DNA from: Labrenzia sp. THAF82
GTDB lineage: Bacteria > Pseudomonadota > Alphaproteobacteria > Rhizobiales > Stappiaceae
Length of the DNA stretch: 64,000 nt
Assembly: GCF_009363435.1 (NCBI RefSeq)
Contig: NZ_CP045354.1
Span: 2,260,501 to 2,324,500 of the forward strand
Reading direction: 5' to 3'
Shown: piece by piece, positions 53,781 to 62,606 of the stretch
How the letters are laid out: each line of letters begins with the position of its first letter
Position numbering within the stretch: position 1 is the first letter of the stretch
The notes under the pieces: model-generated
The model's database searches: none
Seen by the model: the letters and a program-made list of their open reading frames with translations, nothing else
Told to the model about the DNA's origin: nothing
Made by a program: the position numbers and the translations under genes

Positions 53781-55268
53781 TCAGCTCGCTGTGTATTGCG
53801 GCGTGCTCTTCAAGAATTCTCCATATGCATCCGCGTTCGGGTATAAGAACTGTTCGGCCACCGGATTGGTGCGCTTGCGCCTGGTTGCGCCCATATCGGC
53901 CAGCAACTCGTCGAAATGGCGGAAATGGAATGGCGCAGAACACAAACCGCCATAAACCTTGGCAGCAGGCCGTTCGTGTCGTCTCCATTCCAGCATTTCA
54001 TTAATGTTTTTGCGCATTTCGTCCGCGTCCGGTTGATTGGCAAGCTTGCCGTCGGCATATCGCACTAGCCAATTGGCGATCATTTCAGCGGACAAGATCG
54101 TGCAGAAACTGGAATTGAACCCGACAAACCCCATGTCGGGAAGATCGGGATTAACGGCAAGTCTGTAGACCCGATATTGCCCATCCTGCTCAATCAGCTT
54201 TTCTTGATACGTTTGCGCCAGGTAGGGGACACCCAGTTTCCAGCCAACAGCGAGAACTGCAAGATCGCAAGGCAACCTGTCGCCGTTCGCAAGAACCACA
54301 TGGCCTTCCTCATAGCGTTCAAACGTGCTTTTTATCGGCTTTATGGATCCGTCCTCAAAACCTTCGAACAAGCCTGGCGTCACGATCGGCAATGAGCAAG
54401 ATGCGTCCTTTTCAATTGGGACATCGGGAACCATGTCCCATTTTTTGAGTTTCAGTTGAAGTTTGAGAAGTGTTTCAAGTCCTCGGAAATTGGCCCAAAT
54501 CAAAGGCGTGAACGCGGCGAATACAGCTTTACGTATGGGTGACCGCCCCCAGCTGTTGAACTGCTGCTCCTGCGCGCGCATGTACAAAAGCCGTTTGAAG
54601 TTGATGCCTCCCACAAAGTAGGGAACGCGCCAAACCGGTTCCCGGTAGACCATTGTGACGGATTTCGCACCGTTTCGGGATGCATTGACGACAATGTCCG
54701 TGGCTGATTTCGACCCGCCTAGCACGACCACTCTTTTGCCGTCTGCCAGATTGCTGTCGGTGTATTCGGAGCTGTGCATGACGCTGCCCCCGGCAGCTTC
54801 GAATTCATCCTGTCCTGGGTGGCGGATAATGTTCTTGTCGGAAAACTGACCGGTACATACAGCAACGAAATCGAATTCTTCAGACCATGTCTTTCCTGCG
54901 GCTTCCAAGGTGAGCGTCCAGCCTTTCCCGCCATCGGTGCGCCTTTCCATGGATTGAACGCGGGTATTGAGACGAAATAGTCTGCCAAGCTTATGCTTGT
55001 CGGCATAAGCATGCAGGTATGCGTGCACCTGAGGCCCTTTTGGCCATTCCGGGTAGCTTTCCGGCATCGGCATATCTGTGAAACGGTAAAGGTCTTTCGG
55101 CGATTGAGTCTGGACATCCGGGTATGACCTTGATGGTTCCCATACCCCGCCAAGATCGTGACTGCGTTCAAACCCGAGAACGCGGTGGCCACGTTCGTCA
55201 AAGGCTTTGGCAGCCGCAAGTCCACTCACGCCGCCGCCGATGACAGCGACAGTCTTGCGTTTCGTCAT
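53781..55268 (-). CDS. Flavin-containing monooxygenase
   Basis: A 495-aa FAD/NADPH enzyme. FAD loop at the N-terminus (VAVIGGGVSGLAAAKAFDER), GGVWEPSRSYPDVQTQSPKD, the YTDSNLADGKRVVVLGGSKS ATDI NADPH loop near residue 185, and MYREPVWRVPYFVGG. These resemble FMO/Baeyer-Villiger enzymes that insert oxygen into N, S or ketone substrates. The cupin gene is 42 bp upstream in the same direction, and an AraC gene diverges from both. Confidence 0.9.
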   Translation of the reverse strand: MTKRKTVAVIGGGVSGLAAAKAFDERGHRVLGFERSHDLGGVWEPSRSYPDVQTQSPKDLYRFTDMPMPESYPEWPKGPQVHAYLHAYADKHKLGRLFRLNTRVQSMERRTDGGKGWTLTLEAAGKTWSEEFDFVAVCTGQFSDKNIIRHPGQDEFEAAGGSVMHSSEYTDSNLADGKRVVVLGGSKSATDIVVNASRNGAKSVTMVYREPVWRVPYFVGGINFKRLLYMRAQEQQFNSWGRSPIRKAVFAAFTPLIWANFRGLETLLKLQLKLKKWDMVPDVPIEKDASCSLPIVTPGLFEGFEDGSIKPIKSTFERYEEGHVVLANGDRLPCDLAVLAVGWKLGVPYLAQTYQEKLIEQDGQYRVYRLAVNPDLPDMGFVGFNSSFCTILSAEMIANWLVRYADGKLANQPDADEMRKNINEMLEWRRHERPAAKVYGGLCSAPFHFRHFDELLADMGATRRKRTNPVAEQFLYPNADAYGEFLKSTPQYTAS

Positions 55269-55310
55269 TGAATTAATCCTCTATCTTAACCTATGAGACG
55301 GCCCGTTTGA

Positions 55311-55757
55311 TCAGGCCTCATCTGGCGGGGGAAGAAAATCGACCTCGTGCAACGCAGAAAGCCGCACAAGTTCCGCAGGATCGGTAATGCCGTTCAGAGC
55401 GCCGAAAAGGTCGAACAACTTTCGGGTCGGTGCGACACCGAAGACGCAGGTTGCCGTCTTTCCGGACCGGTTGAAAATACCGTGAGCTTCGCCCATGGGC
55501 ATGCGAACCGTGTCTCCGGGGCCGGCCTTGTGAACGCTGCCGCCCATTTCGACTTCCAATTCACCCTCAAGCATGACGATCCACTCGTCCTGTGTGGGAT
55601 GAATATGAGGGGGCACGAAGGTTTCCGCCGGAATCTCGGCATGCCAGATAAAGGCATTGTTGCTCACCAACTTGGGCGTATAGGTGTGCCCAACAACATT
55701 CCAGCTGATGTTGTCCAACCCCTTTTCGGCAGAGGTGACGCCTGCTCCGTTCTGCAT
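55311..55757 (-). CDS. Single-domain cupin
   Basis: A 148-aa protein from MQNGAGVTSAEKG (55757); the longer frame overlaps the divergent regulator. Cupin motif 1: PPHIHPTQDEWIVMLEGELE (His, His, Glu ligands); motif 2: RMPMGEAHGIFN (His). A metal-dependent dioxygenase or binding role is possible; the C-terminal ARG-like segment is not conserved. It is in an operon with the monooxygenase. Confidence 0.87.
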   Translation of the reverse strand: MQNGAGVTSAEKGLDNISWNVVGHTYTPKLVSNNAFIWHAEIPAETFVPPHIHPTQDEWIVMLEGELEVEMGGSVHKAGPGDTVRMPMGEAHGIFNRSGKTATCVFGVAPTRKLFDLFGALNGITDPAELVRLSALHEVDFLPPPDEA

Positions 55758-55923
55758 GATGCTTGTCTCGCTTGTCGTTGCGTTAATGGGCACAAAAGCT
55801 AAGCGCGGCCTGCGTAGAAATTTTATCCGATTTGCGAAAAAACCTGATCTGCTGCTGTGAAATGCCGCATTGCAGAACGCGTTCTTCTTGAACGCCGAAG
55901 GCTTCGGCGGCATGCTCTCATGC

Positions 55924-56922
55924 ATGATATCGCAGCTGTCAGGCAAAACTCCGCTGGATCGCTATCGGTGCTTCGAAACGTTGGATGTCGATGAAGCCCG
56001 GGACATTGTTGCGCGTCATTTTTGCAATCATCGACTGGAGTTGGCTTCGGCAGACACTCCTTTTGACGCATGCCAGAACAGGGTGGCCGGTCGACACCTG
56101 TCCCTGAATTACCTTCGATACGGTGCCGATGTGACCATCGACCCAGGCGAGTTGGCGGATTTCTATCTGATACAGATACCAATTGCCGGTACCGCAGAGG
56201 TTACGAATGGTCGTCAGTTTGTCTCGTCCAATACCGGCACTGCGACCCTGCTGAACCCGGATCGCCATACCAAGATGCGGTGGCACGCGGGGTGCGAACA
56301 GGTTCTCTTGCAAATCGAACGGACCTTTGTACGACAGGTGGCGGTCCGCATGGCTGGAACCGAGCTTGGCCCTATTCGGTTCAACGCAAAGCTGGATTTA
56401 ACGCATCCGGATCTTGCCCGATGGGCAAAAAGGCTTCGCGGGCTTTTCAGAGGAGCTGAAGCCGGGGAGGTCTTTGGCAAGAAGAATGATCGTAGCCAGG
56501 ACCTTATGGAAGAAACGCTGGTAACATCCCTGTTGGACAGCCAGCCAAATACGGTGTCACCAATGCTGAGCAGGACCAGCGGGGGGGCAACACCGGCGAT
56601 CGTTAAGCGCGCTACTGAAATGATCTGTGACCGTTTTCACGAAGATATCGGTCTTTTGGACATCAGTTCCTATGCCGGAACAACTCCGCGCAATCTCCAG
56701 CTGCTTTTCAAACGAGAGTTTGGTCGCAGCCCGATCCAGTATTTGCAGGGCATGCGTCTGGCATATGCGCGCCATCTTCTGATCAGCGGATCCGACGGTC
56801 TTTCGATTGCGGAGGTAGCTGATTTGTCGGGGCATCGGCATTTTGGCCGTTTTAGCGTTGCTTACAAACGATGTTTCGGCGAAACGCCAAGGCAGACTAG
56901 GGGCTACCAAACACTCGGTTGA
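55924..56922 (+). CDS. AraC-family regulator
   Basis: A 332-aa protein (ATG 55924, MISQLSGKTPLDRYRCFETL; the in-frame TTG 55870 and ATG 55912 are alternatives, no clear ribosome site). The N-terminal cupin-like domain is of the AraC-binding-2 type (FYLIQIPIAGTAEVTNGRQF, LLNPDRHTKMRWHAGCEQVL). Two C-terminal HTHs: IGLLDISSYAGTTPRNLQLL FKREFG and SIAEVADLSGHRHFGRFSVA YKRCFGETPRQ. It is divergent from the cupin-monooxygenase pair and is probably their activator. Confidence 0.9.
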   Translation: MISQLSGKTPLDRYRCFETLDVDEARDIVARHFCNHRLELASADTPFDACQNRVAGRHLSLNYLRYGADVTIDPGELADFYLIQIPIAGTAEVTNGRQFVSSNTGTATLLNPDRHTKMRWHAGCEQVLLQIERTFVRQVAVRMAGTELGPIRFNAKLDLTHPDLARWAKRLRGLFRGAEAGEVFGKKNDRSQDLMEETLVTSLLDSQPNTVSPMLSRTSGGATPAIVKRATEMICDRFHEDIGLLDISSYAGTTPRNLQLLFKREFGRSPIQYLQGMRLAYARHLLISGSDGLSIAEVADLSGHRHFGRFSVAYKRCFGETPRQTRGYQTLG

Positions 56923-57463
56923 GTTTCGTTCATAGGGACGAAAAGACTTTTTCAGGCCTATTGTGCAATGCGCGGGTATTTTTTAGCTGCGGACGTCTAA
57001 CCCGGATCTATGGATATTTCGAGACCTGGCTGAATTTTTGCCGAAGCCGTCGCACGGTTGCCCGACGTTTTTCATTCTCCACAAGTCTTTGTGCGCTAGG
57101 CAATTATTGCCGGAGTTTGCAGCGCCAATTTGGAAAACCTCCGTATTCCTGCGAATCCGATTCTTGGTTTCTGTCAAGGCTTCATTAAGCATGTTCGTCA
57201 TAACATCGCTCGACGGGGTCGTGTGCGATCAAATCGAGCTGGAATCCATGAGATTCCATTGACCGCCCATGAATTCCCATGGTATCCCATAAGAACCCAG
57301 AATGGGGAGTGCGGGCCCATATTTGTCGGGCTCAGGGCATCTGTTTTAACGGCTTATCAGGAGCCGCTTTCGCAAATTGCATGTCCTGGCGGGTATCTGG
57401 CCTTCCTTCATTCCAGGGTGACTAGGGGATTTCTGCGGGTGGGGACCCGCTTCGAGGGGATTT
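56923..57463. other. 541-bp upstream region of the mra/dcw cluster
   Basis: No gene is supported; small frames are shadows. It contains the MraZ boxes at 57266-57300 and a G-rich stretch with three GGGGA groups (57425, 57441, 57456) just before mraZ, the last serving as its ribosome site. Confidence 0.6.
57266..57300 (-). promoter_or_regulatory. MraZ boxes (four repeats on a 10-bp period)
   Basis: CCCAT at 57266, 57276 and 57286 and CCCAG at 57296, each separated by 5 bases. On the other strand these read ATGGG/CTGGG, matching the TGGGN direct repeats with 5-bp spacers bound by MraZ in other bacteria. They lie about 165-200 bp before mraZ, so the cluster probably represses or tunes itself. 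Confidence 0.8.
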
Positions 57464-57931
57464 ATGGCCGGATTTGTTTCTCACTTCACCAACCGGCTGG
57501 ATGCCAAGGGTCGCGTGTCGATCCCGGCACCTTTCCGTTCGGTGCTTGCGAGAGATGGTTTTGAAGGTCTTTATTGTATCAAATCCTCCCATTGCGACGC
57601 GGTCGATGCTGGTGGCAACGAACTGCTGGCGCAGATCGAGGCGACATCCGAGGCTTTTGCCAAACTTTCACCCGATCACGATGCACTTGCCGTTGCTCTT
57701 TTCGGAGCCAGCGAAAACCCGAAAATTGACGGAGATGGGCGTATGACCATCTCCGACATGATACGCGATCACACGGGCATTTCCGATCAAGTCACATTCG
57801 TAGGCTTGAAATACAAATTTCAGATCTGGGAACCAACCAAGTTTCGTGAGTACAGCGCGGAGGCCCAAAAGCGCGCGCTCGCGATGCTGTCGGGGCAGAG
57901 CCCCGTCTCCTCTCAAGGAGGACCGGCATGA
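57464..57931 (+). CDS. mraZ: Transcriptional regulator MraZ
   Basis: A 155-aa AbrB-fold protein. The two half-domains carry [17 protein letters not shown] (residues 12-28) and [19 protein letters not shown] (about 86-104), the DxKGR DNA-binding motifs (second one degenerate, DGR). It forms ring-shaped oligomers and controls the dcw cluster through the repeats found upstream. The start has GAGGGGA. It overlaps rsmH by 4 bp. Confidence 0.95.
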   Translation: MAGFVSHFTNRLDAKGRVSIPAPFRSVLARDGFEGLYCIKSSHCDAVDAGGNELLAQIEATSEAFAKLSPDHDALAVALFGASENPKIDGDGRMTISDMIRDHTGISDQVTFVGLKYKFQIWEPTKFREYSAEAQKRALAMLSGQSPVSSQGGPA

Positions 57932-58968
57932 TGGCGCTTGGCGTAAGAGATGAAAATCTCGCCGCAGGCGGACCTGAGCGTCATGTGCCGGTTCTTCTGG
58001 ATGAGGTGCTGGAGTGGTTGGATCCGAAGCCTGATGGCGTCGTGATCGATGGCACATTCGGAGCTGGTGGTTACTCCCGCGCAATACTTGAGCGTGGCGC
58101 AAAGGTTGTCGGCATCGACCGGGATCCGGATGCGATAGCCGGCGGGCAGGCATTGGTCCAGGAAGCGGAAGGTCGCCTGATGCTTGTTGCCGGACAGTTT
58201 GCGGGTCTGGAAGGTCATGCCCGTCAGTCTGGATTTGATGGCGTTGACGGGGTCGTTCTGGATCTTGGCGTTTCGTCCATGCAGCTCGATGAGGCCGAGC
58301 GTGGTTTTTCCTTCATGAAAGACGGTCCGCTCGACATGCGTATGGAGCAGTCCGGACCGTCTGCGGCAGACGTGGTCAACGAGGTGCCGGTAAAGGACCT
58401 CATTCGCATCATCGGTCTGTTGGGCGAAGAAAAGCGAGCCACGACTGTTGCGCACGCGATTGCCAACGCGCGCAAGGAAAAAGCTTTTTCCCGGACGCTG
58501 GAATTGGCGCGCCTTATCGAGAAGGTGCTTGGCCGCTCACCGAAGAAAGCACAGATCCATCCGGCGACACGCACGTTCCAGGCGCTGCGGATCTACGTGA
58601 ATGGCGAGCTGCACCAGGCGGCTGAAGCGCTGGGTGCCGCTGAGCGCATACTGAAACCCGGCGGGCGTCTTGTGCTGGTGAGCTTTCATTCGCTGGAAGA
58701 CCGTATCGTGAAGCGGTTCTTCCAGGACAGGACACGAACTCGTGGCGGTGGTTCGCGTCATATGCCGGAGCAGGAAGTGCCACCGGCGACATTTGAGCTT
58801 TTGACGCGCAAGGCTGTGGAAGCGGCTGCTGATGAAACAGGCGTCAACCCGCGGGCTCGTTCTGCAAAGCTCAGGGCCGGTCGCCGCACGGATGCGCCGG
58901 CGCGGGAACTGGATATCCATGCGGCGGGTGTTCCACGCCTGGCGGAATATCATGGGCTAGGGGGCTGA
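57928..58968 (+). CDS. rsmH: 16S rRNA (cytosine-1402-N4) methyltransferase
   Basis: A 346-aa SAM-dependent enzyme (formerly MraW). [29 protein letters not shown] (SAM loop), [58 protein letters not shown] and [16 protein letters not shown] are all conserved blocks. It methylates C1402 in the ribosomal P site. It is second in the dcw operon, overlapping mraZ and 2 bp before ftsL. Confidence 0.97.
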   Translation: MMALGVRDENLAAGGPERHVPVLLDEVLEWLDPKPDGVVIDGTFGAGGYSRAILERGAKVVGIDRDPDAIAGGQALVQEAEGRLMLVAGQFAGLEGHARQSGFDGVDGVVLDLGVSSMQLDEAERGFSFMKDGPLDMRMEQSGPSAADVVNEVPVKDLIRIIGLLGEEKRATTVAHAIANARKEKAFSRTLELARLIEKVLGRSPKKAQIHPATRTFQALRIYVNGELHQAAEALGAAERILKPGGRLVLVSFHSLEDRIVKRFFQDRTRTRGGGSRHMPEQEVPPATFELLTRKAVEAAADETGVNPRARSAKLRAGRRTDAPARELDIHAAGVPRLAEYHGLGG

Positions 58969-58970
58969 AG

Positions 58971-59324
58971 GTGGTTCGTACGCTGAACATATTGTTCATT
59001 CTGGCGGTCGTTATAGGCGCGGCGACCGTTTACGACATGAAGCTCGCGGCAACGAAATCGGCGGAGAAAGTTGCCGATCTTCAGCGACAGATCGATGAAG
59101 AGCGAAATGCTATCCGGCATTTGAAAGCCGAATGGAGTCTCTTGAACAAGCCGGACCGGCTGCAGGCCCTGGTCGAGCGTTACAACGATTATCTCCAACT
59201 GAAGCCGCTTGATGTGAAGCAGATCGTGGCGCCGGAAGACCTTCCTGCGCGTCCGGTTATGCTGGAGCCGATCGGCGGCAACCAGATGGGCGGCTATGCC
59301 GGCTCATCGGCAACGATCCGGTGA
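58971..59324 (+). CDS. ftsL: Cell division protein FtsL
   Basis: A 117-aa bitopic membrane protein (GTG start). Membrane segment at about 5-22 (LNILFILAVVIGAATVYDM), then a leucine-zipper-like coiled coil (KVADLQRQIDEERNAIRHLK AEW; LNKPDRLQALVERY). The L..P.RL.... motif is typical of alphaproteobacterial FtsL. It links FtsQ/FtsB with FtsWI in the divisome. Confidence 0.9.
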   Translation: MVRTLNILFILAVVIGAATVYDMKLAATKSAEKVADLQRQIDEERNAIRHLKAEWSLLNKPDRLQALVERYNDYLQLKPLDVKQIVAPEDLPARPVMLEPIGGNQMGGYAGSSATIR

Positions 59325-59334
59325 GGGTGGCATT

Positions 59335-61047
59335 ATGACCTTGGTAAGCGAACCGGAAAGTTTCCTTCAAGTGCGGCGCTCCCAGCCAAGGGCTGCCCGG
59401 GGATCAGTGTCTTCAAGCGCGGTCAAATCACGTGTCTATGTCGCCATGCTTGCTTTTGCATGTGTTTATGTCGCCATCGCTGGGCGTCTTGTCATGCTTG
59501 CGCAGATGGAGGAAGCGCCGTCGCGTGCCTTTATCTCCGCACAGGATTCCGTTTCGGCATCGCGGCCTGATCTCATTGATCGTAATGGAGAAATCCTCGC
59601 GACGGATATCAAGACCGCGTCTCTTTATGCCGAACCGCGCCGCGTCATTGACGTCGATGAGGCCGTCGAGGGCCTGATCCGTGTTCTTCCGGAACTTGAT
59701 GAGGCCTTGGTGCGCCGTCGCTTGGAAAGCGGCACCGGCTTTGTCTGGCTGAAGCGTGAAATGACGCCGCAACAGGCCAAGAAGATTCACAATCTCGGTC
59801 TGCCTGGCGTCGGGTTCCTGTCTGAGAACCAGAGATTTTATCCTGGCGGTCCAACAGCAGGTCACATTGTCGGTTCGGTCAACGTCGACAATCAGGGTCT
59901 GGCGGGTATCGAGAAATACATTGATGGCGAGTGGCTTGCCGACCTGCAGTCTCTCGGCTTCACGTCCGACCGCTCGATGGAGCCCGTGCGTTTGTCGGTA
60001 GACTTGCGGGTTCAGCACGTGGTGCGCGACGAACTGGTCAAGGCGATGGAGCGCTACAAGGCAATTGCCGCTGCCGGAATTGTCTTGGACGCAAAAACCG
60101 GCGAAGTCGTTGCGATGTCTTCCTTGCCGGACTACGACCCGAATGACCGTTCGGAGGCGCTTGAGAAAGACCGTCTGAACAGAGCGACGGGCGGCGTCTT
60201 TGAAATGGGCTCCGTTTTCAAAACCTTCACGACTGCGATGGCACTGGATTCTGGTGCCGTTTCAATCAACGATAGTTTTGATGCCACGCGTCCGATTCGG
60301 GCCGGAGGTCGGACGATTTCCGATTTCCACGGGAAAAACCGAATTCTGTCTGTCCCGGAAATTTTCATTTATTCCTCCAACATCGGCACAGCCAAGATGA
60401 TGTTGGCAACCGGTATCTCCAGGCAACGTGAATTTTTCGAGCGCCTTCATCTGACGAAGCGTTTGAAGACTGAGTTGCCGGAAAATGCTGCGCCATTGCT
60501 GCCGCCGAAATGGAATGAGCTGGCAGCCATGACGATTTCATTTGGTCACGGTATTTCAGTCACTCCGATGCAGACCGCAGTTGCTGCCGCAGCACTCGTC
60601 AATGGAGGCAAGCTCCTGCCTCCAACCTTTGTTCCGCGCAGTCCGGCAGATGTTCAAGCCGTTGAGAAACAAGTTATTTCGCCTGAAGTTAGCCGGATCA
60701 TGCGGTATCTTTTCCGCTTGAATGTTCTTTCCGGATCAGGGCGCAAGGCAGATGTTCCTGGCTATGTCGTTGGTGGCAAAACGGGAACCGCGGAAAAGAT
60801 CGAAAATGGCCGATATGTCGACAACAAGCGGCGCAACTCGTTCCTGTCAGCGTTTCCCATGGACGACCCGCGATATGTGGTGCTTGTCGTGATCGACGAG
60901 CCTAAGCGCGAACGTGAGGGAACAGGTGTAACTGCTGGTTGGAACGCAGCGCCTATGGTTGGCGCTATCGTGCGCCGTGCCGCACCGATGCTGGGTGTGA
61001 TGCCGCGCTTCGGCAAAGGGGATGAACCAATCGAGATTTCCTATTAA
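59335..61047 (+). CDS. ftsI: Peptidoglycan D,D-transpeptidase FtsI (PBP3)
   Basis: A 570-aa division transpeptidase; ATG 59335 follows GAGG. Single membrane helix at about 38-56 (YVAMLAFACVYVAIAGRLVM), pedestal domain (RPDLIDRNGEILATDIKT; GVGFLSENQRFYPGG), then the penicillin-binding domain with Ser293-V-F-Lys296 (catalytic), Ser347-S-Asn349 and Lys482-T-G-T. It cross-links septal peptidoglycan with FtsW. Confidence 0.97.
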   Translation: MTLVSEPESFLQVRRSQPRAARGSVSSSAVKSRVYVAMLAFACVYVAIAGRLVMLAQMEEAPSRAFISAQDSVSASRPDLIDRNGEILATDIKTASLYAEPRRVIDVDEAVEGLIRVLPELDEALVRRRLESGTGFVWLKREMTPQQAKKIHNLGLPGVGFLSENQRFYPGGPTAGHIVGSVNVDNQGLAGIEKYIDGEWLADLQSLGFTSDRSMEPVRLSVDLRVQHVVRDELVKAMERYKAIAAAGIVLDAKTGEVVAMSSLPDYDPNDRSEALEKDRLNRATGGVFEMGSVFKTFTTAMALDSGAVSINDSFDATRPIRAGGRTISDFHGKNRILSVPEIFIYSSNIGTAKMMLATGISRQREFFERLHLTKRLKTELPENAAPLLPPKWNELAAMTISFGHGISVTPMQTAVAAAALVNGGKLLPPTFVPRSPADVQAVEKQVISPEVSRIMRYLFRLNVLSGSGRKADVPGYVVGGKTGTAEKIENGRYVDNKRRNSFLSAFPMDDPRYVVLVVIDEPKREREGTGVTAGWNAAPMVGAIVRRAAPMLGVMPRFGKGDEPIEISY

Positions 61048-61136
61048 GGAGACACTTTAACCAACTTCGGGAGCTGGCGGGGTCGCAGCCGGTACCGGTT
61101 CTCGAAATGACGACGCACAGATGATGATCGGGTGAG

Positions 61137-62606
61137 ATGGATCTTGAATATCTAGCCGCCGGCCTTGATGTGCCGGGCGAGGCGAAGAACCTGCAGATTT
61201 CTGGGTTGACGGCGGACAGTCGAGACGTCGGTCCCGGCTTTCTTTTCGCGGCTCTGAACGGCGCCACAGTCGACGGCACAAAGTTTGCCCCGGATGCGGT
61301 CGCTTCCGGGGCTCTTGTCATCTTGTGCGCATTGGATGCGGTCGAGAGGGTCAGAAACAGCTGTTCGCCCGACGCGATTGTCCTCGGTGCGGACGAGCCG
61401 CGCCAGGTTCTGGCACGCATGGCGGCTAGGTTCTACGGTGCGCAGCCGGACACGATTGTCGCCGTCACCGGAACTGCAGGTAAAACATCCGTTGCGCAAT
61501 TCGTCCGGCAAATCTTTCAATCGGCAGGCCATCCGGCCGCAAGCCTCGGAACTCTTGGAACAATCAAGCCTGATGGCGAGAGTTATGGCGGACTGACGAC
61601 GCCTGACCCGGTGGCTTTGCAGAAGGATCTTGCAGAGCTTCATGTTGAAGGGATTGACCATGCGGCCCTGGAGGCCTCTTCCCATGGACTGGACCAATAC
61701 AGGCTGGACGGAGTGCGGCTGACAGCGGCTGGCTTCACCAATCTTGGCCGCGATCATATGGACTATCACTCCACTCTTGAGGACTATCTTCAAGCCAAGC
61801 TCCGCCTGTTCTCTGAACTCCTGCCAAACGGTGGAACGGTGGTTCTGGATCCGGGTGAAAAGTATGCCGACAGGGTCGCAGATGTTGCTCGTGAACGTGG
61901 TCTTGCCCTCTTCACGGTTGGAGAGACCGGCAAGGATCTCACTCTTACCGGCCTGAGGCCGCAAGGCGCGGGGCAGGAGCTGACCCTCCAGACCGTACGC
62001 GGTGAATACAGGGTTACGCTGCCTCTGATTGGCCGGTTTCAGGTTTCCAACGCGTTGATCGCGGCGGGATTGGCCATTTCGGCCGGTATCGATACAGGTA
62101 CGGCGCTTCGGTCTCTTGAGAACCTGAAGGGGGCTCCTGGACGATTGGAACTCGCCGGCAAGACAGGTTCAGGTGGCCTTGTATTTGTCGACTACGCCCA
62201 CAAGCCGGATGCGCTGGACAATGCTTTGGCGGCGCTGAAGCCATTCGCACGTGGAAAATTGTATGTCGTGATTGGCGCTGGAGGCGATCGGGATCCCGGC
62301 AAGCGTGAATTGATGGGGGCTGCGGCTTCCCGACAAGCGGATCTGGTCATTGTCACCGACGATAATCCGCGGTCTGAAGATCCGGCCGAAATCCGCAAGG
62401 CCGTTCTTGCGGGTGCACAAGGAGCGATTGAGATTGGGGATCGGGATAAGGCGATCTCCGAAGGTGTGCGCCGCCTCGAAGCCGGCGATATCTTGTGTGT
62501 TGCGGGAAAAGGACACGAAACGGGCCAGATTGTTGGCGACACAGTGATTCCCTTTTCCGACCACGAAGCTGTGCAACGCGCCATCAGCAATGAAGGAAAC
62601 TCATGA
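61137..62606 (+). CDS. murE: UDP-MurNAc-L-Ala-D-Glu:meso-DAP ligase
   Basis: A 489-aa Mur ligase that adds meso-diaminopimelate to the peptidoglycan precursor. ATP loop TGTAGKTS at 111-118; EASSHGLDQYRLDGV; DYAHKPDALDNALAAL; and Asp409-Asn-Pro-Arg412, the motif that selects meso-DAP rather than lysine. The N-terminal UDP-binding part has LTADSRDVGPGFLFAALNG. It is 89 bp after ftsI and overlaps murF by 4 bp (ATGA). Confidence 0.96.
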   Translation: MDLEYLAAGLDVPGEAKNLQISGLTADSRDVGPGFLFAALNGATVDGTKFAPDAVASGALVILCALDAVERVRNSCSPDAIVLGADEPRQVLARMAARFYGAQPDTIVAVTGTAGKTSVAQFVRQIFQSAGHPAASLGTLGTIKPDGESYGGLTTPDPVALQKDLAELHVEGIDHAALEASSHGLDQYRLDGVRLTAAGFTNLGRDHMDYHSTLEDYLQAKLRLFSELLPNGGTVVLDPGEKYADRVADVARERGLALFTVGETGKDLTLTGLRPQGAGQELTLQTVRGEYRVTLPLIGRFQVSNALIAAGLAISAGIDTGTALRSLENLKGAPGRLELAGKTGSGGLVFVDYAHKPDALDNALAALKPFARGKLYVVIGAGGDRDPGKRELMGAAASRQADLVIVTDDNPRSEDPAEIRKAVLAGAQGAIEIGDRDKAISEGVRRLEAGDILCVAGKGHETGQIVGDTVIPFSDHEAVQRAISNEGNS

